NCBI GenBank assembly: GCA_017534445.1
Contig: JAFXWC010000071.1
Coordinates: 169,568-233,567 of the forward strand
Length of the DNA stretch: 64,000 bases
Direction: 5' to 3'
Source of the DNA: Treponema sp.
Lineage (GTDB): Bacteria; Spirochaetota; Spirochaetia; Treponematales; Treponemataceae
The position numbers and the translations under genes are program-made. Position 1 is the first letter of the stretch, and each line of letters begins with the position of its first letter. The notes below the pieces were generated by a model that ran no database searches, was not told the DNA's origin, and worked only from the letters and a program-made list of their open reading frames with translations. Shown piece after piece: positions 19,616-31,801 of this stretch.

Positions 19616-19746
19616 CGGCCTATTCTCCTATTTTAACGCCGAGCAGCACCTCGGACAAAATAAACAAAAGTAAACATATTTTACCGAATTCACTTAATTC
19701 CAGTCAAGGGAATTTTGCTGAATTCGGTAAAATTCATGGTAAAAAT

Positions 19747-22700
19747 TTAGTCTGCGTCTCCGCTTTCAACAGTTTCGCCAGGCATAACTTCTTCTGCCTG
19801 AAGGAGTTCCTTTTCCATAGCACGCTGGTCAAGGATTTCCTTCATCTTTGCGTCAAGGTCGGCATTGCTTGAGTCAAAAAGCTTAACGTTGTGGCACTGC
19901 CTCATACCGGTACCAGCCGGAATCATGTGGCCAATAATAACGTTTTCCTTAAGACCGCGCAAGTCATCCGTCTCTCCCTTGATAGCGGCGTTGGTAAGAA
20001 CACGCGTTGTCTCCTGGAAGGAAGATGCAGAAATGAAGGAGTCTGTTGCCAAGGCTGCCTTTGTAATACCCTGGAACATGGGGCATGCAACAGCCTGCTG
20101 GCCGCCTTCAGCGATAATGCGCTCGTTCTCTTCGTGGAAGCGGTATTTGTCAACCTGCTCACCGTAGTAGAACTTTGTGTCGCCCACGCTAACGATTGAC
20201 ACCTTCTTAAGCATCTGGCGGATAATAGTACCAATGTGCTTGTCGTTGATGTCTACGCCCTGTGCGCGGTAAACAGACTGAATCTCATCCATAAGGAAGT
20301 TCTGCAGTGCATCCTCACCAAGAACGGAAAGTACGTCGTGTGCGTCAACTGAACCGTCGGAAAGCATTTCACCTGCTTCCACATGGTCACCGTCGCGGAC
20401 AAGCAGACGCTTTGTCATTGGAATAAGGTGGTTGTATTCCTTGCCATAGTCATCCACAACGACAACTGAACGCTTGCCCTTTACAACCTTTCCGAATTTT
20501 ACGACACCAGTAATCTGGGCGATAATGGCAGGGTTCTTTGGCTTGCGTGCTTCGAACAATTCGGATACGCGAGGAAGACCCAAGGTAATATCGTTTGCCT
20601 TCACGGCTGTCTTTGCAAGCTTTGCAAGGGTAAAACCAGCATCAACCTGCATACCATCCTCAAGCTCATTGCTCAAGACGGCACCTGCAGGAAGGTGATA
20701 TGAAGCAAGCTCGTTACCAGCCTCGTCGCTGATAAGTACGCGTGGCTGATGTGTGTCCAAGTGAAGGTCGCTTATGCGGCGCTCAACTGCCTTTGTCTGG
20801 GGATCAGTGTGCTCTTCCAGAGTTGTACCCGGAATGATTTCGTTGTAGTGTACGTAGCCCGAAACTTCCGCAATAATAGGCTCGTTGAACTGGTCGTATT
20901 CACCAACCCAAATGTCCTTGTTCTTATTCTTGGAATCCTTGCTTTCTGCAACACAGTCGCCGTTTACGTAAGCCGCATAAATTACGGAACCGTTGGCAAT
21001 TTCTATGTTCTGGTCGTTGCTTACAAGGTAAACCACTTTGTCGCGAACCAATACGCGTCCGTTTTCAGAAGCCTTAACCTCGTTCTTTCCGCGCCTGATG
21101 ATTACGTTGCCTGTACGTACGCGTGAATTGTCCGCAACTGCAACTTCATCGCCAGACTCAAGCGGGAACTTGGCAAAGAGTTTTGTAACAACCATGGAAC
21201 CGCGGCGGGTAAAGAGCCAGTCGCCGTTTTCCTTTACAACGTGAGTTCCGCTAACACTCTGAATGAAGACCGGATAGTTCATTGCAATGTGGTTGTCTTC
21301 CGTTGTCTTTTCAGCAGCACCACCAGTGTGGAAGGTACGGAGCGTAAGCTGTGTACCAGGCTGACCGATTGACTGGGCAGCGATTGTACCTACAGCTTCA
21401 CCGATTTCTACGATTCTGTTGCGGGCAAGGTCTTTGCCGTAGCACTTCACGCAGATGCCGTACTTGCTTTCACAAGTCAAAACTGTGCGGATCTTTACCT
21501 TTTCAACACCGGCCTTGTCGATTTTTTCTGCAAGGGATTCATCGATGTATGTGTTAACGTCTGCAAGAAGCTCTCCTGAAACAGGGTCAAGAACGCGTTC
21601 GATTGTATAGTGTCCTGCAATGCGTGTTGCAAGAGGAACCTTTACTTCGTCTCCGTCCTTGATTGCAGTATAGTCAATACCGTTGATTGTACCGCAGTCC
21701 TCTTCGTTGATAACAACGTTCTGGGCTACGTCTACAAGGCGGCGGGTCATGTAACCAGCGTCTGCTGTCTTAAGAGCAGTATCTGACAAACCTTTGCGGG
21801 CACCGTTTGTAGAAATGAAGAATTCGATAACGGAAAGACCTTCCTTGAAGTTTGCCTTGATAGGAAGCTCAATGATGTCTCCGTTAGGCTTCTGCATAAG
21901 ACCACGCATTGCGGCCAGCTGGGAAATCTGCTTCTTGGAACCACGGGCACCGGACTTTGCCATCATGTAGATTGTATTGAATCCGTCCTTGTCCTTTGCA
22001 AGCTTGTCCATCATTATGTCTGTAAGCTTGTCGTTGGTCTTACCCCAAACTTCTGTTGAGCGGTTGTAGCGCTCCTGCTCTGTGATTGCACCCTTTGACC
22101 ACTGCTCAACAATTTTTTCTACTTCCTTGTTGGCTTCGTCAACCATTTCCTTCTTTTCCTCAGGAACAAGGATGTCTTCCATAGAAAGGGTTGCACCGTA
22201 GAAGGTTGCGTTCTTGTAACCAACAGCCTTGATTGCGTCAAGCATCTGGATTGTAAGCCAAGAGCGGTCATCTGTATAAAGCTTCTTTACGAAGTCGAAT
22301 GCGGCAGAAGAGTTGTATTCATTAATTCTGTTCTGGATGTGGGAAAGTTCCTTAAGGAATTCCGCATTTGAACAGATTTTAAGGGCTTCTTCTTCATTGA
22401 ACTTTTCAAAGCCGTATTTTTCCGCAAGCAGGGCCTTTATCCTCTTGTCTGATGACTGGTCTGTATGGTATACGTCCTCAATCATCTTCTTGAGTCCCTT
22501 GTCGCCAAGAAGCTCATTGTAGTAGTCAACCTGGTCTGGCATTGACTCGTTGAAGGCAAGACGGCCAGCGGAAGTAAGCAGGTACTTTGAATCCGGCTCA
22601 GCGTCGTTGTGAACGCACTTGCCGATTACATTCTTGTGAATCTTGATTTCTGCCTGCCACTCAATTGAACCGGATGTTGCGGCCATGCGGACTTCATCTG

Positions 22701-24255
22701 CAGAGCTGAAGAATTTGCCGGTCCCCTTTGCGTTGGGCTTAATGCTTGTCATATAGTAGATTCCCAGAACCATGTCCTGAGAAGGTCCAACGATTGTCTT
22801 TCCGTTTGCAGGGTCAAGAAGGTTGCGGGCAGAAAGCATAAGGTTCCAGCATTCCATCTGGGCGGCCTGTGTTAGAGGCACATGGATAGCCATCTGGTCA
22901 CCGTCGAAGTCTGCGTTGAAAGCCTTACATGCAAGCGGGTGGAGCTTAAGAGCCTTTCCCGGAACAAGTACCGGCTCGAATGCCTGGATACCAAGGCGGT
23001 GCAAGGTAGGAGCACGGTTGAGCATAACAGGGTGTTCGCGGACAACTTCGTCAAGGATTTCGTAAACCTCGCGGTCTTCTGCTTCAACACGCATTTTTGC
23101 GCGCTTGATGTTAGTGTCAATTCCGCGGTCAACAAGCTTCTTCATGATGAAGGGCTTAAAGAGTTCAAGTGCCATCTTTTCAGGAAGACCGCACTGCCAC
23201 AGCTTAAGCTCTGGACCTACTACGATTACGGAACGGCCAGAATAGTCTACGCGCTTACCGAGCAAGTTCTGGCGGAAACGTCCCTGCTTACCCTTGAGCA
23301 TGTCGGAAATTGACTTGAGCGGACGGCTGGAAGCTCCCTTTACCACACGCTGCTTGCGCTTGCTGTTGTCAAAGAGTGAGTCAACTGATTCCTGCAGCAT
23401 ACGCTTTTCGTTGCGGATGATAATCTCCGGTGCGGAAAGGCTCTGAAGGCGGAGCAAACGGTTGTTGCGGTTGATTACGCGGCGGTAGAGGTCGTTCAAG
23501 TCGCTTGTTGCAAAGCGGCCACCTTCAAGCTGAACCATAGGACGCAAATCCGGCGGAATTACAGGAATTACGTCAAGAACCATCCAGCTTGCCTTATTGC
23601 CGGATGAACGGAAGCTTTCAACTATTTCGATGCGCTTAAGAGTGCGCTTGTCTACCTTGGGTCCCTTTTCCTTCATCTTTGCGCGGAGTTCTTCTGCCAA
23701 AGCGTCAAGGTCAAGGTTTTCAAGCAAAGTCTTGATTGCCTCTGCACCCATACCGGCAGTAAAGTTTCCGTTGCGGTTCTGAGCCTCAATGTATTCATCC
23801 TCTGTAAGAAGGTCGTTCTTCTTAAGGTCTGAGTCACCCGGATCAATTACGATGTACTTTTCATAGTAAAGTACTGAGCGCAGGGCTGCAACCTGAAGGT
23901 CAAGCAAAAGACCCATGCGGCTTGGAACCGAGTGGTAATACCAGATGTGGCTTACCGGGGCTGCAAGCTCAATGTGGCCTGTGCGTTCGCGGCGGACCTT
24001 AAAGTGGGTAACTTCTACACCACAGCGGTCGCAGATAACACCCTTGTAGCGGATGCTCTTGAACTTACCGCAGTAGCATTCCCATTCCTTTGTGGTACCG
24101 AAAATCTTTTCGCAGAAAAGACCTTCGCGCTCCGGACGGAGGGTTCTATAGTTAATTGTTTCCGGCTTTTTTACTTCACCGTATGACCAAGCACGGATTG
24201 TTTCCGGCGAGGCAAGTTTTATCTGAAGAGAGGCAAAATCCTGAATATCACGCAT
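19747..24255 (-). CDS. rpoC: DNA-directed RNA polymerase subunit beta'
   Basis: 1502 residues, longer than the roughly 1400 of most beta' subunits. The N-terminal zinc finger ([20 protein letters not shown]), the active-site [15 protein letters not shown] with its three Asp, the bridge helix/trigger loop region ([19 protein letters not shown]) and the second Cys cluster ([16 protein letters not shown]) occur in order. The extra length is probably in the sandwich-barrel region between about residues 950 and 1250 and in the acidic tail. It overlaps rpoB by eight bases. Confidence 0.98.
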   Translation of the reverse strand: MRDIQDFASLQIKLASPETIRAWSYGEVKKPETINYRTLRPEREGLFCEKIFGTTKEWECYCGKFKSIRYKGVICDRCGVEVTHFKVRRERTGHIELAAPVSHIWYYHSVPSRMGLLLDLQVAALRSVLYYEKYIVIDPGDSDLKKNDLLTEDEYIEAQNRNGNFTAGMGAEAIKTLLENLDLDALAEELRAKMKEKGPKVDKRTLKRIEIVESFRSSGNKASWMVLDVIPVIPPDLRPMVQLEGGRFATSDLNDLYRRVINRNNRLLRLQSLSAPEIIIRNEKRMLQESVDSLFDNSKRKQRVVKGASSRPLKSISDMLKGKQGRFRQNLLGKRVDYSGRSVIVVGPELKLWQCGLPEKMALELFKPFIMKKLVDRGIDTNIKRAKMRVEAEDREVYEILDEVVREHPVMLNRAPTLHRLGIQAFEPVLVPGKALKLHPLACKAFNADFDGDQMAIHVPLTQAAQMECWNLMLSARNLLDPANGKTIVGPSQDMVLGIYYMTSIKPNAKGTGKFFSSADEVRMAATSGSIEWQAEIKIHKNVIGKCVHNDAEPDSKYLLTSAGRLAFNESMPDQVDYYNELLGDKGLKKMIEDVYHTDQSSDKRIKALLAEKYGFEKFNEEEALKICSNAEFLKELSHIQNRINEYNSSAAFDFVKKLYTDDRSWLTIQMLDAIKAVGYKNATFYGATLSMEDILVPEEKKEMVDEANKEVEKIVEQWSKGAITEQERYNRSTEVWGKTNDKLTDIMMDKLAKDKDGFNTIYMMAKSGARGSKKQISQLAAMRGLMQKPNGDIIELPIKANFKEGLSVIEFFISTNGARKGLSDTALKTADAGYMTRRLVDVAQNVVINEEDCGTINGIDYTAIKDGDEVKVPLATRIAGHYTIERVLDPVSGELLADVNTYIDESLAEKIDKAGVEKVKIRTVLTCESKYGICVKCYGKDLARNRIVEIGEAVGTIAAQSIGQPGTQLTLRTFHTGGAAEKTTEDNHIAMNYPVFIQSVSGTHVVKENGDWLFTRRGSMVVTKLFAKFPLESGDEVAVADNSRVRTGNVIIRRGKNEVKASENGRVLVRDKVVYLVSNDQNIEIANGSVIYAAYVNGDCVAESKDSKNKNKDIWVGEYDQFNEPIIAEVSGYVHYNEIIPGTTLEEHTDPQTKAVERRISDLHLDTHQPRVLISDEAGNELASYHLPAGAVLSNELEDGMQVDAGFTLAKLAKTAVKANDITLGLPRVSELFEARKPKNPAIIAQITGVVKFGKVVKGKRSVVVVDDYGKEYNHLIPMTKRLLVRDGDHVEAGEMLSDGSVDAHDVLSVLGEDALQNFLMDEIQSVYRAQGVDINDKHIGTIIRQMLKKVSIVSVGDTKFYYGEQVDKYRFHEENERIIAEGGQQAVACPMFQGITKAALATDSFISASSFQETTRVLTNAAIKGETDDLRGLKENVIIGHMIPAGTGMRQCHNVKLFDSSNADLDAKMKEILDQRAMEKELLQAEEVMPGETVESGDAD

Positions 24256-27200
24256 TTACGTTCTCCTTGTCAAAGCCCTGGCTGGACTTGTCGATTAATT
24301 CCTGATCACGTTCGGTAAGGGCAATCTGCTTACCCTTGTCGTCATAAATTGTAAAGTCAAGCGCAAGTCCACGGAGTTCCTGCACAAGAACGTTGAATGA
24401 TTCCGGCACACCGATTGGGGCTGTCGGGTCCCCCTTAACGATTGACTCGTAAACCTTTGAGCGTCCGTTCATGTCGTCGGATTTGATTGTCATCATTTCC
24501 TGGAGAGTGTTTGCGGCACCATAAGCTTCGAGAGCCCAAACTTCCATTTCTCCAAGACGCTGGCCACCAAACTGGGCCTTACCACCCAACGGCTGCTGGG
24601 TAACAAGTGAGTAGGGACCTGTTGAACGGGCATGCATCTTATCATCAACCAAGTGGTGCAACTTCATGAAGTAGATTACACCGACAAAAATTGGGTTAAC
24701 GAAAGGTTCGCCTGTAAATCCGTCGCGGACAATCTGCTTACAGTCGGGGGACAAACCTGCCTGCTTAAGTTTTTCCGCAATCTGTTCCTGGCTTGGAGTC
24801 TGGAATGCAGGAGAATTGTACCATTCACCAAGGAGCTGGCCTACGCGGCCAAGTTCGCTTTCCATAATCTGTCCAATGTTCATACGTGAAGGAACACCAA
24901 GCGGGTTCAAGCAGACGTCAAGAGGAGTACCGTCTTCCAGGTAAGGCATGTCTTCAACAGGAAGGATGCGGGCAACAACACCTTTGTTACCGTGGCGTCC
25001 TGCCATCTTGTCTCCAACACGGAGCTTTCTCTTGTCTGCAATAACAACCTTTACAATTTCGTCTACGCCTGGGCTAAGCTCATCACCCTGAGCCCTCTTA
25101 AGCCTTTCGATTGCAATAACGACACCTTCAACACCGTGGGGAAGCTTGAGTGAAGAATCACGCACTTCCTTTGCCTTTTCACCGAAGATTGAATTCAAAA
25201 GCTTGAATTCAGGGGTGTTCTCGGTTTCGCTCTTTGGAGTTACCTTTCCAACAAGGATGTCACCGCTTCTAACCTTTGCTCCAACGCGAACGATACCTTC
25301 TGCGTCAAGGCGGTCAAGGTTCTTTTCTGAAGTGTTTGGAACATCACGGGTAATCTTTTCGGGACCAAGCTTTGTCTCGCGGATTTCAGTCTGGAATTCG
25401 TGAATGTGGACGGAAGTATACATGTCTTCCTTAACAACGCGCTGGCTGATAAGAACGGCGTCTTCGTAGTTGTAGCCATTCCACGGTACGAATCCAACAA
25501 GAATGTTGCGGCCAAGAGCAAGTTCACCGTTAAAGGTTGCAGGACCGTCAGCAATAACATCACCCTTCTTTACCTTTTCACCAACCTGAACTGTAGGACG
25601 CTGGTGGTTAACAGTGTCAGAGTTTGTCTTCTGGTACTTGAGAAGAGTATATTCGTCAAGTTCGCCACCCTTTACGCCATCCGGCTTAATCTTGATAAGG
25701 TCGCTTTCTACCCATACAACTTCACCGGCACGCTTAGCCTTAACAAGAACGCCTGAATCGTAAGCGGTCTTTGCTTCCATACCGGTACCAACATGAGGTG
25801 GCTCCGGGAACAAAAGCGGAACTGCCTGTCTCTGCATGTTGCAGCCCATCAAAGCGCGGTTTGCGTCGTCGTGTTCAAGGAATGGAACCAAGGATGCAGA
25901 TACGGAAATAACCTGGCGCGGAGAAACGTCCATGTACTGGATGTCTTTTACGGAACGGCTTGTATAGTCACCCTTGTGGCGGCAAGAAACAAGCTCTGTC
26001 GGGAAGGAACCGTCATCCTTCATGCCTTCTGTTACCTGTCCAACGTAGTACTTGTCTTCGTCGGTAGCTGTAAGATAGTCAACCTTGTTGGTAGCCTTTC
26101 CGTTTTCAACGCGGCGGTATGGCTCTTCAAGGAATCCGTATTCATTAACCTTTGTAAAGATTGCGAGAGAAACAATAAGACCGATGTTCGGACCTTCAGG
26201 AGTTTCAATCGGGCACATGCGTCCGTAGTGAGTATAGTGAACGTCGCGGACTTCAAAACCTGCCCTGTCGCGGCTAAGACCACCCGGTCCCAATGCGTTA
26301 AGGCGGCGTTTGTGTGTAAGTCCGGCAAGCGGGTTACACTGATCCATGAACTGAGAAAGCTGTGATGAACCAAAGAATTCCTTAAGACCTGAATTGATTG
26401 GCTTTATGGAAATCAAATCCTGCGGCTTAAGAGTCTCTGTCTCCTTAAGATTCATACGCTCTTTTGCAGTGCGCTCCATGCGGCTGAATGCAGTCTTGAA
26501 CTGGTTTGTAAGGAGCTCGCCAACAGAACGAACGCGGCGGTTGCCCAAGTGGTCCTGATCATCCAAAGACTGATCGCCAATGTAAACTTCAATAAGGCGC
26601 TTCATCGTGTTGATGATGTCTTCCTGGGTAAGAACGGTGTTGTCCGTTGACTGGTCTTCATAGTCAAAAGCCTTGTTCAACTTGTAGCGGCCAACGCGGC
26701 CCAAGTCGTAGCGCTTTGGATTAAAGAAGATGCCTGTAATTTCCTTCTGTGCCTGCTCCGTAGAAATTGGGTCACCTGTCTGGATTACGGAGTAGACCTT
26801 TGCAAGACATGCGTCCTGTGAAGGCTCTTCGGAAACATCAGCTCCTTCCTTTGTAAAGATGATTTCCTCACGCTCAAAGCAGTTTACAATCATCTTGCTG
26901 TCCAAAGACGGATTCTTTTCATCCTTCTTGTTTGGATGCTGGCGTGCATTAAAGTTGATTACGCTGATTTCTTCTATTTTATTGGCAACGAGCTCGTCCA
27001 AGTCGTGCGGATGGATTTCGTCTCCTGCACGGAAGAGCCTCTTTTCCTCGCCGTTTTCATCCTTTATTACAACATTGGCAGAGAAAACCTTTCCAACAAG
27101 GCCTTCCCTTGCGTCTTTCTTGCTAGGAACCTTGATTGTCTCCGTCTGGTAGAAGCAGTTGATTATCATCTCGCGGGTTGTGTAGCCGAGAGCACGGAGG

Positions 27201-27808
27201 AAGATGGTACCAAGGATTTTCTTCTTGCGGTCAATCTTTGCGTAAATGAGTTCTTTCTTCTGGTCAATCTCAAATTCAAGCCATGAACCGCGGTAGGGAA
27301 TTATGCGGCTTGAATATACGCCCTTTTCGTGCTTGAAGATAACGCCCGGGGAACGGTGAATCTGGCTTACGACGACACGCTCAGCACCGTTAATAACGAA
27401 AGTGCCGCGTTCTGTCATGAGCGGAATGTCACCCATGTAAATGTCTTTCTGCAAAATGGCGCCAGTGTCCTTAAAATTCAGGCTGATTCTGGCCTTAAGA
27501 GCTACGGAATAGGTAAGTCCCTTTCTTTTGCATTCAAGCTCACTGAATTTAATGTTCTTCTCATCCAATTCATAGTGGTCATACTCAAGGGACATATTGT
27601 TGTCCGGACCACCTTCAATAGGGAATGTGGAAGTGAAAACTTCCTGCAAACCTTGGTTCAAGAGCGGCTCGCCCTTGTCCAACCTTTCTTTCTGAATGAA
27701 TTCTTCGTAAGATGAAGTCTGAATGTCGCTTAAATCAGGGATTTCCCAGAAATCTTTGATTTCCTTTCCAATGTACTGACGGACTATTTTTTTGCTTTTA
27801 GCAAACAT
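24248..27808 (-). CDS. rpoB: DNA-directed RNA polymerase subunit beta
   Basis: 1186 residues from the ATG at 27808 ([20 protein letters not shown]), with GAGGGAAAC upstream. Beta forms one claw of the core enzyme. The rifampicin region reads [20 protein letters not shown] then [13 protein letters not shown]. The position of E. coli Ser531 is Asn here (codon at 26297-26299), a change reported for naturally rifampicin-resistant treponemes. [17 protein letters not shown] and the C-terminal [20 protein letters not shown] are also canonical. An in-frame codon at 27877 would add 23 unrelated residues. Confidence 0.98.
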   Translation of the reverse strand: MFAKSKKIVRQYIGKEIKDFWEIPDLSDIQTSSYEEFIQKERLDKGEPLLNQGLQEVFTSTFPIEGGPDNNMSLEYDHYELDEKNIKFSELECKRKGLTYSVALKARISLNFKDTGAILQKDIYMGDIPLMTERGTFVINGAERVVVSQIHRSPGVIFKHEKGVYSSRIIPYRGSWLEFEIDQKKELIYAKIDRKKKILGTIFLRALGYTTREMIINCFYQTETIKVPSKKDAREGLVGKVFSANVVIKDENGEEKRLFRAGDEIHPHDLDELVANKIEEISVINFNARQHPNKKDEKNPSLDSKMIVNCFEREEIIFTKEGADVSEEPSQDACLAKVYSVIQTGDPISTEQAQKEITGIFFNPKRYDLGRVGRYKLNKAFDYEDQSTDNTVLTQEDIINTMKRLIEVYIGDQSLDDQDHLGNRRVRSVGELLTNQFKTAFSRMERTAKERMNLKETETLKPQDLISIKPINSGLKEFFGSSQLSQFMDQCNPLAGLTHKRRLNALGPGGLSRDRAGFEVRDVHYTHYGRMCPIETPEGPNIGLIVSLAIFTKVNEYGFLEEPYRRVENGKATNKVDYLTATDEDKYYVGQVTEGMKDDGSFPTELVSCRHKGDYTSRSVKDIQYMDVSPRQVISVSASLVPFLEHDDANRALMGCNMQRQAVPLLFPEPPHVGTGMEAKTAYDSGVLVKAKRAGEVVWVESDLIKIKPDGVKGGELDEYTLLKYQKTNSDTVNHQRPTVQVGEKVKKGDVIADGPATFNGELALGRNILVGFVPWNGYNYEDAVLISQRVVKEDMYTSVHIHEFQTEIRETKLGPEKITRDVPNTSEKNLDRLDAEGIVRVGAKVRSGDILVGKVTPKSETENTPEFKLLNSIFGEKAKEVRDSSLKLPHGVEGVVIAIERLKRAQGDELSPGVDEIVKVVIADKRKLRVGDKMAGRHGNKGVVARILPVEDMPYLEDGTPLDVCLNPLGVPSRMNIGQIMESELGRVGQLLGEWYNSPAFQTPSQEQIAEKLKQAGLSPDCKQIVRDGFTGEPFVNPIFVGVIYFMKLHHLVDDKMHARSTGPYSLVTQQPLGGKAQFGGQRLGEMEVWALEAYGAANTLQEMMTIKSDDMNGRSKVYESIVKGDPTAPIGVPESFNVLVQELRGLALDFTIYDDKGKQIALTERDQELIDKSSQGFDKENVNA

Positions 27809-28114
27809 CTGTTTCCCTCGCAGGTGTACGAAAACTGGTACGCCGGAGCCGCTACAAGCAAAAACTTTGCTCAGCACAAGAACCGGAGTCCTTAACGGGT
27901 GTTTAAAACCGTTATGCGGAGGGCGTCACGTTCACCGCATAAAGTTTGTTTCACGACGCATGGAATCGGGACTGGAAGGCAATGAAAATTCCCTGCCACC
28001 CCAATATTAATAGACGCTAAAAGCCTCAGAAAAGTCAGGTTTTCACCCGCTTTCCTGAAGCTCGTAAGTCAAAATGAATTTAGCTTATGTTGAACAACAA
28101 TCCGCTATTCAAAA
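27809..28114 (-). other. rplL-rpoB intergenic leader
   Basis: 306 bases without a gene. The minus strand can form a nine-bp stem TCAGGAAAG/CTTTTCTGA (28026-28058) with no useful T run. In other bacteria this gap holds an attenuator or an RNase III site that sets the ratio of L7/L12 to RNA polymerase; a similar role is possible here. I see no promoter I would defend. Confidence 0.35.
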
Positions 28115-28486
28115 TTATTTCTTGCTTGCCTTACCGCCAGCTGCAGCGATGTCAGCGATCATCTTGTCTGCATCTTCCTTAGAAACACCTTCCTTGAGTG
28201 TCTGAGGTGCGCCTTCAACAAGAGCCTTTGCTTCACCAAGACCAAGACCTGTGATTGCGCGAACAGCCTTGATAACTGCAATCTTCTTTGCTGCATCTAC
28301 GCTGTCAAGAGTAACTGTGAATTCAGTCTGCTCTTCAGCTGCTGCTGCTGGGCCTGCTGCTGCAACTGCTACAGGAGCTGCTGCAGAAACGCCGAACTTT
28401 TCTTCCATTGCCTTTACAAGGTCAGCTGCCTGCTGAACTGTCATATTAGCGATTGCGTCTAAGATTTCATCATTTGAAAGTGCCAT
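28115..28486 (-). CDS. rplL: 50S ribosomal protein L7/L12
   Basis: 123 residues from the ATG at 28486 ([20 protein letters not shown]), with GGAGAAG upstream. It forms the flexible stalk that recruits translation GTPases. The N-terminal dimer helices, an Ala-rich hinge and the globular C-terminal domain ([19 protein letters not shown]) are all present. Codons at 28510 and 28501 are possible but have poorer sites. Confidence 0.97.
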   Translation of the reverse strand: MALSNDEILDAIANMTVQQAADLVKAMEEKFGVSAAAPVAVAAAGPAAAAEEQTEFTVTLDSVDAAKKIAVIKAVRAITGLGLGEAKALVEGAPQTLKEGVSKEDADKMIADIAAAGGKASKK

Positions 28487-28690
28487 AATTGTCTTCTCCA
28501 TAATCATCATTGTGATTAATTGTTTTACCTTGCGGAATAGAACAAACTGTTCTTTTTTGCCCGCTTGCGGTTATTTTCCGCAGACAGTAATCAGCACGTT
28601 GAAGCCTGACTGCGGTTTTGGCCATTCCAGCGAATGGAACGACCGGATTTCTGATTCAACGAGAACCAAGCAGACAGTAAAATACCCCTA

Positions 28691-29266
28691 CTAGGCGCTC
28701 GGTGTTGCCTCTGCAGCCGGAGCTGCTTCAGCTGCTGGTGCTGCTGCAGGAGCTGCACCGCCTTCCTTTTCCAGCTTTTCCACATAAGCCTGCAAAGTAC
28801 CAGCAAGTTTTCTTGCAGGACCGTTGATTGCAGACATAAGCATTGCGATAAGCTGCTTCTTTCCAGGAAGCTTTGAGAATGCCTCGATTTTTGCAGCATC
28901 ATAAAGCTCATTGTCTACCCAAGCACCCTTAACAACAAGGTTAGGAGCGTCTTTTGTAAAGTCAAAGAGAACTTTTGCCGCTTCGTTGGCTTCATCCTTT
29001 ATAAGAGTGATAGCTGTAGGTCCCTTGAGGTATTCTACAACTGCATCGTTCTTGAGCTCGTCAAAAGCAACGCGTGCGAAGTTGTTCTTGAAAACCTTGA
29101 GGGCTGCCTTGTGTTCAGCAAGGTTGTGGCGGAGCTTTGTAATCTGCTCCACAGTAAGTCCGCGGTAGTCAATGAAAACATAGTTCTGATATTCGCTCAG
29201 TGTCTTTTTTGCTTCTTCGATAGCTGCGGTCTTAGCAGGCTGAAGTTTTTTAGCCAATACTGCCAT
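28691..29266 (-). CDS. rplJ: 50S ribosomal protein L10
   Basis: 191 residues. L10 is the base of the stalk that carries the L7/L12 dimers. The family core (FIDYRGLTVEQITKLRHNL, then KGPTAITL) is followed by the helix that binds L7/L12 (around AINGPARKLAGTLQAYVEKL). The last 25 residues are an unusual Ala/Pro/Glu tail. The start overlaps the rplA stop by one base. 204 bp separate it from rplL, more than usual. Confidence 0.96.
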   Translation of the reverse strand: MAVLAKKLQPAKTAAIEEAKKTLSEYQNYVFIDYRGLTVEQITKLRHNLAEHKAALKVFKNNFARVAFDELKNDAVVEYLKGPTAITLIKDEANEAAKVLFDFTKDAPNLVVKGAWVDNELYDAAKIEAFSKLPGKKQLIAMLMSAINGPARKLAGTLQAYVEKLEKEGGAAPAAAPAAEAAPAAEATPSA

Positions 29267-29946
29267 TATGCTTCCTCCTTATAATCGATCCAGACGCCAG
29301 GGCCCATTGTTGAGCTCAAGGAAACTGAACGTACAAAACCAGCCTTTGCATCAGCAGGCTTTTTGCGGCCAAGCTCAGCAAGGAATGTAGTTACGTTTTC
29401 TGCTGTGTCGCTTTCTGACATAGAAACCTTTCCAACAGGAATGTGGATTACTCCACCCTTGTCTGCGCGGAATTCTGTGCGTCCCTTCTTGAGTTCTGCA
29501 ACAGCCTGTGCAATGTTGGGTGTAACAGTTCCTGTCTTTGGGTTAGGCATAAGACCTCTGCGGCCCAAAACCATACCAAGGCGACCAACGTCCTTCATCA
29601 TGTCAGGTGTAGCAACTGCAACGTCAAATTCTGTCCAGCCACCCTTTACCTTGTCGATGTATTCTGTTGAACCTGCATAAGTTGCGCCGGCATCCAAAGC
29701 TTCCTGAACGCGGTCTTCCTTACAGAAAACCAAAACGCGCTTTTCACCGGTGAACTGGTGCGGGAATACCAAAGTGTCACGTACAGTCTGGTTCTTTTCA
29801 AGCTTCAAGGAAACTGAAAGCTCAACTGTTTCGTCAAACTTTGTGTAGTGAATGTCTTTTACGAGCTTGCATGCTTCGGCAATTTCGTATTTCTTTGCGG
29901 GGTCATACTTCTTAAGAGCCTCGTTATACTTCTTACCGTGCTTCAT
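29266..29946 (-). CDS. rplA: 50S ribosomal protein L1
   Basis: 226 residues. L1 forms the mobile stalk that clears deacylated tRNA and represses the L11 operon in many bacteria. TKFDETVELSVSLKLEKNQT, GRRGLMPNPKTGTVTPNIAQ and the Ser/Thr-Met-Gly-Pro end (STMGPGVWIDY) are diagnostic. It overlaps rplK by one base. Confidence 0.97.
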   Translation of the reverse strand: MKHGKKYNEALKKYDPAKKYEIAEACKLVKDIHYTKFDETVELSVSLKLEKNQTVRDTLVFPHQFTGEKRVLVFCKEDRVQEALDAGATYAGSTEYIDKVKGGWTEFDVAVATPDMMKDVGRLGMVLGRRGLMPNPKTGTVTPNIAQAVAELKKGRTEFRADKGGVIHIPVGKVSMSESDTAENVTTFLAELGRKKPADAKAGFVRSVSLSSTMGPGVWIDYKEEA

Positions 29947-30380
29947 TACTTGCCCTCCACTTCTACGCCCATGCTGCGTGCAGTACCGGCGATGATTTTC
30001 TTTGCGGCTTCAAGGTCGTTTGCATTAAGATCAGGAAGCTTCTGCTTTGCAATTTCTTCCAAAGCCTTTGCTGAAAGCTTGCCAACCTTGTCGCGGAGAG
30101 GATTTCCAGAACCCTTTTTGATTCCTGCTGCCTTTGCAATAAGAACTGCTGCAGGCGGAGTCTTGAGGATGAATGTGTAAGATTTGTCCTGATAGACTGT
30201 AAGAACGACAGGGATAATAAGTCCCTTTTCCATCTTAGCTGTCTTGGCATTGAATTCCTGCACGAACTTTGGTGCAGAAACACCGTGAGGTCCAAGAGCA
30301 GGACCAATTGGTGGGGCCGGAGTAGCAGCACCAGCGGGGCACTGCAACTTAATAACAGCTGTTACCTTTTTTGTGGCCAT
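29946..30380 (-). CDS. rplK: 50S ribosomal protein L11
   Basis: 144 residues from the ATG at 30380, with AAGGAG upstream. L11 binds the GTPase centre of 23S rRNA, the thiostrepton target. The proline-rich hinge [20 protein letters not shown] and the C-terminal [13 protein letters not shown] are diagnostic. A codon at 30452 would add 24 residues unlike L11 and is rejected. Confidence 0.97.
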   Translation of the reverse strand: MATKKVTAVIKLQCPAGAATPAPPIGPALGPHGVSAPKFVQEFNAKTAKMEKGLIIPVVLTVYQDKSYTFILKTPPAAVLIAKAAGIKKGSGNPLRDKVGKLSAKALEEIAKQKLPDLNANDLEAAKKIIAGTARSMGVEVEGK

Positions 30381-30529
30381 AATATTACTCCTTGCATTGG
30401 TGTGGAATCCGCCTAAAAAACAGACGGTCCCTAGCGAAACGCCTATGTCCAACGGACTTGCGCTTCTCCCAAATCGGCATTCAAAAGAACGCCGGAGTTA
30501 AACCGTTTGCACGGCAAAACTATCCTATA

Positions 30530-30568
30530 AAAGAACAAGCTGCCCAACAAAGCCTAAGCCGGGGCAGC
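30530..30568 (-). terminator. hairpin between nusG and rplK
   Basis: On the minus strand GCTGCCC and GGGCAGC pair around a 16-base loop and are followed by TTGTTCTTTT. It lies in the 197-bp leader before rplK, where L1 autoregulation acts in other bacteria. It looks like a partial terminator or attenuator that can uncouple secE-nusG from the ribosomal genes. Confidence 0.6.
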
Positions 30569-30577
30569 AAACGCGTA

Positions 30578-31141
30578 TCAGACTACTTCTTTTTCTACCT
30601 GAAGGAAGTCAAGCTCAACAGGTGTTTCGCGGCCAAAGATCTGAACGCTAACACGAAGCTTGCTCTTGTCCAGAAGCACTTCTTCAACGATACCGCTAAA
30701 GGAAGCCATTGGGCCATCCTTAATCTTAACGTGGTCACCAACCTCGTAATTCTGCTTGATGCGGACTGTCTTTTCGCCCTTAATTTCACCGGACTGCTGA
30801 AGAAGGTTCTTTGCCTCGTCAGAAGAAATTGGACGGGGCCTTTCCTGCGGATTTGTACCAACAAAACCTGTTACGCCCTGAATATGGCGGATTGCATTGC
30901 AGACAGGCTTCCAGCCAACCTGGGGCAGGTCCATTTCCAGCATGATGTAGCTTGGCAAGAACTTATTACGCTTTACATACTTTTTATTGTTACGAATTTC
31001 AACAACTTCTTCGGTAGGAACCTTTATGTCGCAAAGGACATTTGAGTCCAACTGCTCACGCTCAAGCATTTCGCGGAGGGTTCTTTCAATCTTCTGCTCA
31101 TAGCCTGTGAAAGTATGAATTATATACCAGCTTTTTGCCAT
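30578..31141 (-). CDS. nusG: transcription termination/antitermination protein NusG
   Basis: 187 residues. NusG binds RNA polymerase and links it to Rho or to the ribosome. The NGN domain opens with KSWYIIHTFTGYEQKIERTL, and the KOW domain is at the C-terminus (YEVGDHVKIKDGPMASFSGI). It follows secE by nine bp, the standard pair. Confidence 0.97.
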   Translation of the reverse strand: MAKSWYIIHTFTGYEQKIERTLREMLEREQLDSNVLCDIKVPTEEVVEIRNNKKYVKRNKFLPSYIMLEMDLPQVGWKPVCNAIRHIQGVTGFVGTNPQERPRPISSDEAKNLLQQSGEIKGEKTVRIKQNYEVGDHVKIKDGPMASFSGIVEEVLLDKSKLRVSVQIFGRETPVELDFLQVEKEVV

Positions 31142-31150
31142 AATCCTATC

Positions 31151-31336
31151 CTATTTAAAGAGCAAGCGCATACCTTCTACGAAGAGCCAGTCCAGGAATC
31201 CAAGGGTAACGGCAAGGAAGATAGTAGAAACGAGAACGACTTTTACAGAGGCAACAACTTCACTACGAGTTGGCCAGGTTACTTTCCTAAGTTCACCTAC
31301 ACATTCTTTGCAAAACTGAACAATCTTCATTTCCAA
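31151..31336 (-). CDS. secE: preprotein translocase subunit SecE
   Basis: 61 residues, the short single-helix SecE found outside enterobacteria. The amphipathic part with the signature GELRKVTWPTRSEV precedes one membrane helix (about residues 30-53). SecE clamps SecY, whose gene is at 6191-7528 in the same cluster. Confidence 0.95.
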   Translation of the reverse strand: MEMKIVQFCKECVGELRKVTWPTRSEVVASVKVVLVSTIFLAVTLGFLDWLFVEGMRLLFK

Positions 31337-31361
31337 CCTCTTCTAAATATTACGAAAAAAA

Positions 31362-31434
31362 CAGGCCAGGCAGGACTCGAACCCGCGACAACCGGTTTTG
31401 GAGACCGGGACTCTACCAACTGAGCTACTGACCT
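31362..31434 (-). tRNA. tRNA-Trp (anticodon CCA)
   Basis: The minus strand folds into a cloverleaf. The acceptor arm AGGTCAG pairs with CTGGCCT. The anticodon stem CCGGT/ACCGG holds the loop CTCCAAA with anticodon CCA, and the T arm contains GGGTTCGAGTC. CCA is not encoded. It lies between rpmG and secE, a placement common in spirochetes and other bacteria. Confidence 0.96.
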
Positions 31435-31596
31435 AAGATTTTGGCCTAACCGGATACAGGCAGAACCTAAAAAGCCAACCTTAACAATTCCGGCAGAACC
31501 TTGGCAGCAAAACCGCAACAGCAAACGTAGGGCGAAAGCGCAACGGAAAACCGCCTATCTTAGCTGCACGAAAAATTCATGCAGACAAAAACCAAA

Positions 31597-31773
31597 TTAT
31601 TTTACCTTTGTTTCTTTGTGCAAGATTTCCTTGCGGCAGAAAGGACAGTACTTATTCTTTTCCATTTTGCCGGTGATGTTCTTGCGGTTCTTATATGTTG
31701 TATAGTTCTTGCGCTTGCATTCTGTGCACTGCAAAGCGATGATTTCCACGGCCGTCTTTTTCTTGCTTGCCAT
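31597..31773 (-). CDS. rpmG: 50S ribosomal protein L33
   Basis: A 58-residue gene read directly from the sequence: MASKKKTAVEIIALQCTECK, then a core with NYTTYKNRKN and the end KYCPFCRKEILHKETKVK. Two Cys pairs mark the zinc-binding form. AGGAGCTAATAAA precedes the ATG. It stands between tRNA-Thr and tRNA-Trp. Confidence 0.95.
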   Translation of the reverse strand: MASKKKTAVEIIALQCTECKRKNYTTYKNRKNITGKMEKNKYCPFCRKEILHKETKVK

Positions 31774-31801
31774 TTTATTAGCTCCTTACATTATTTAGAA
31801 A

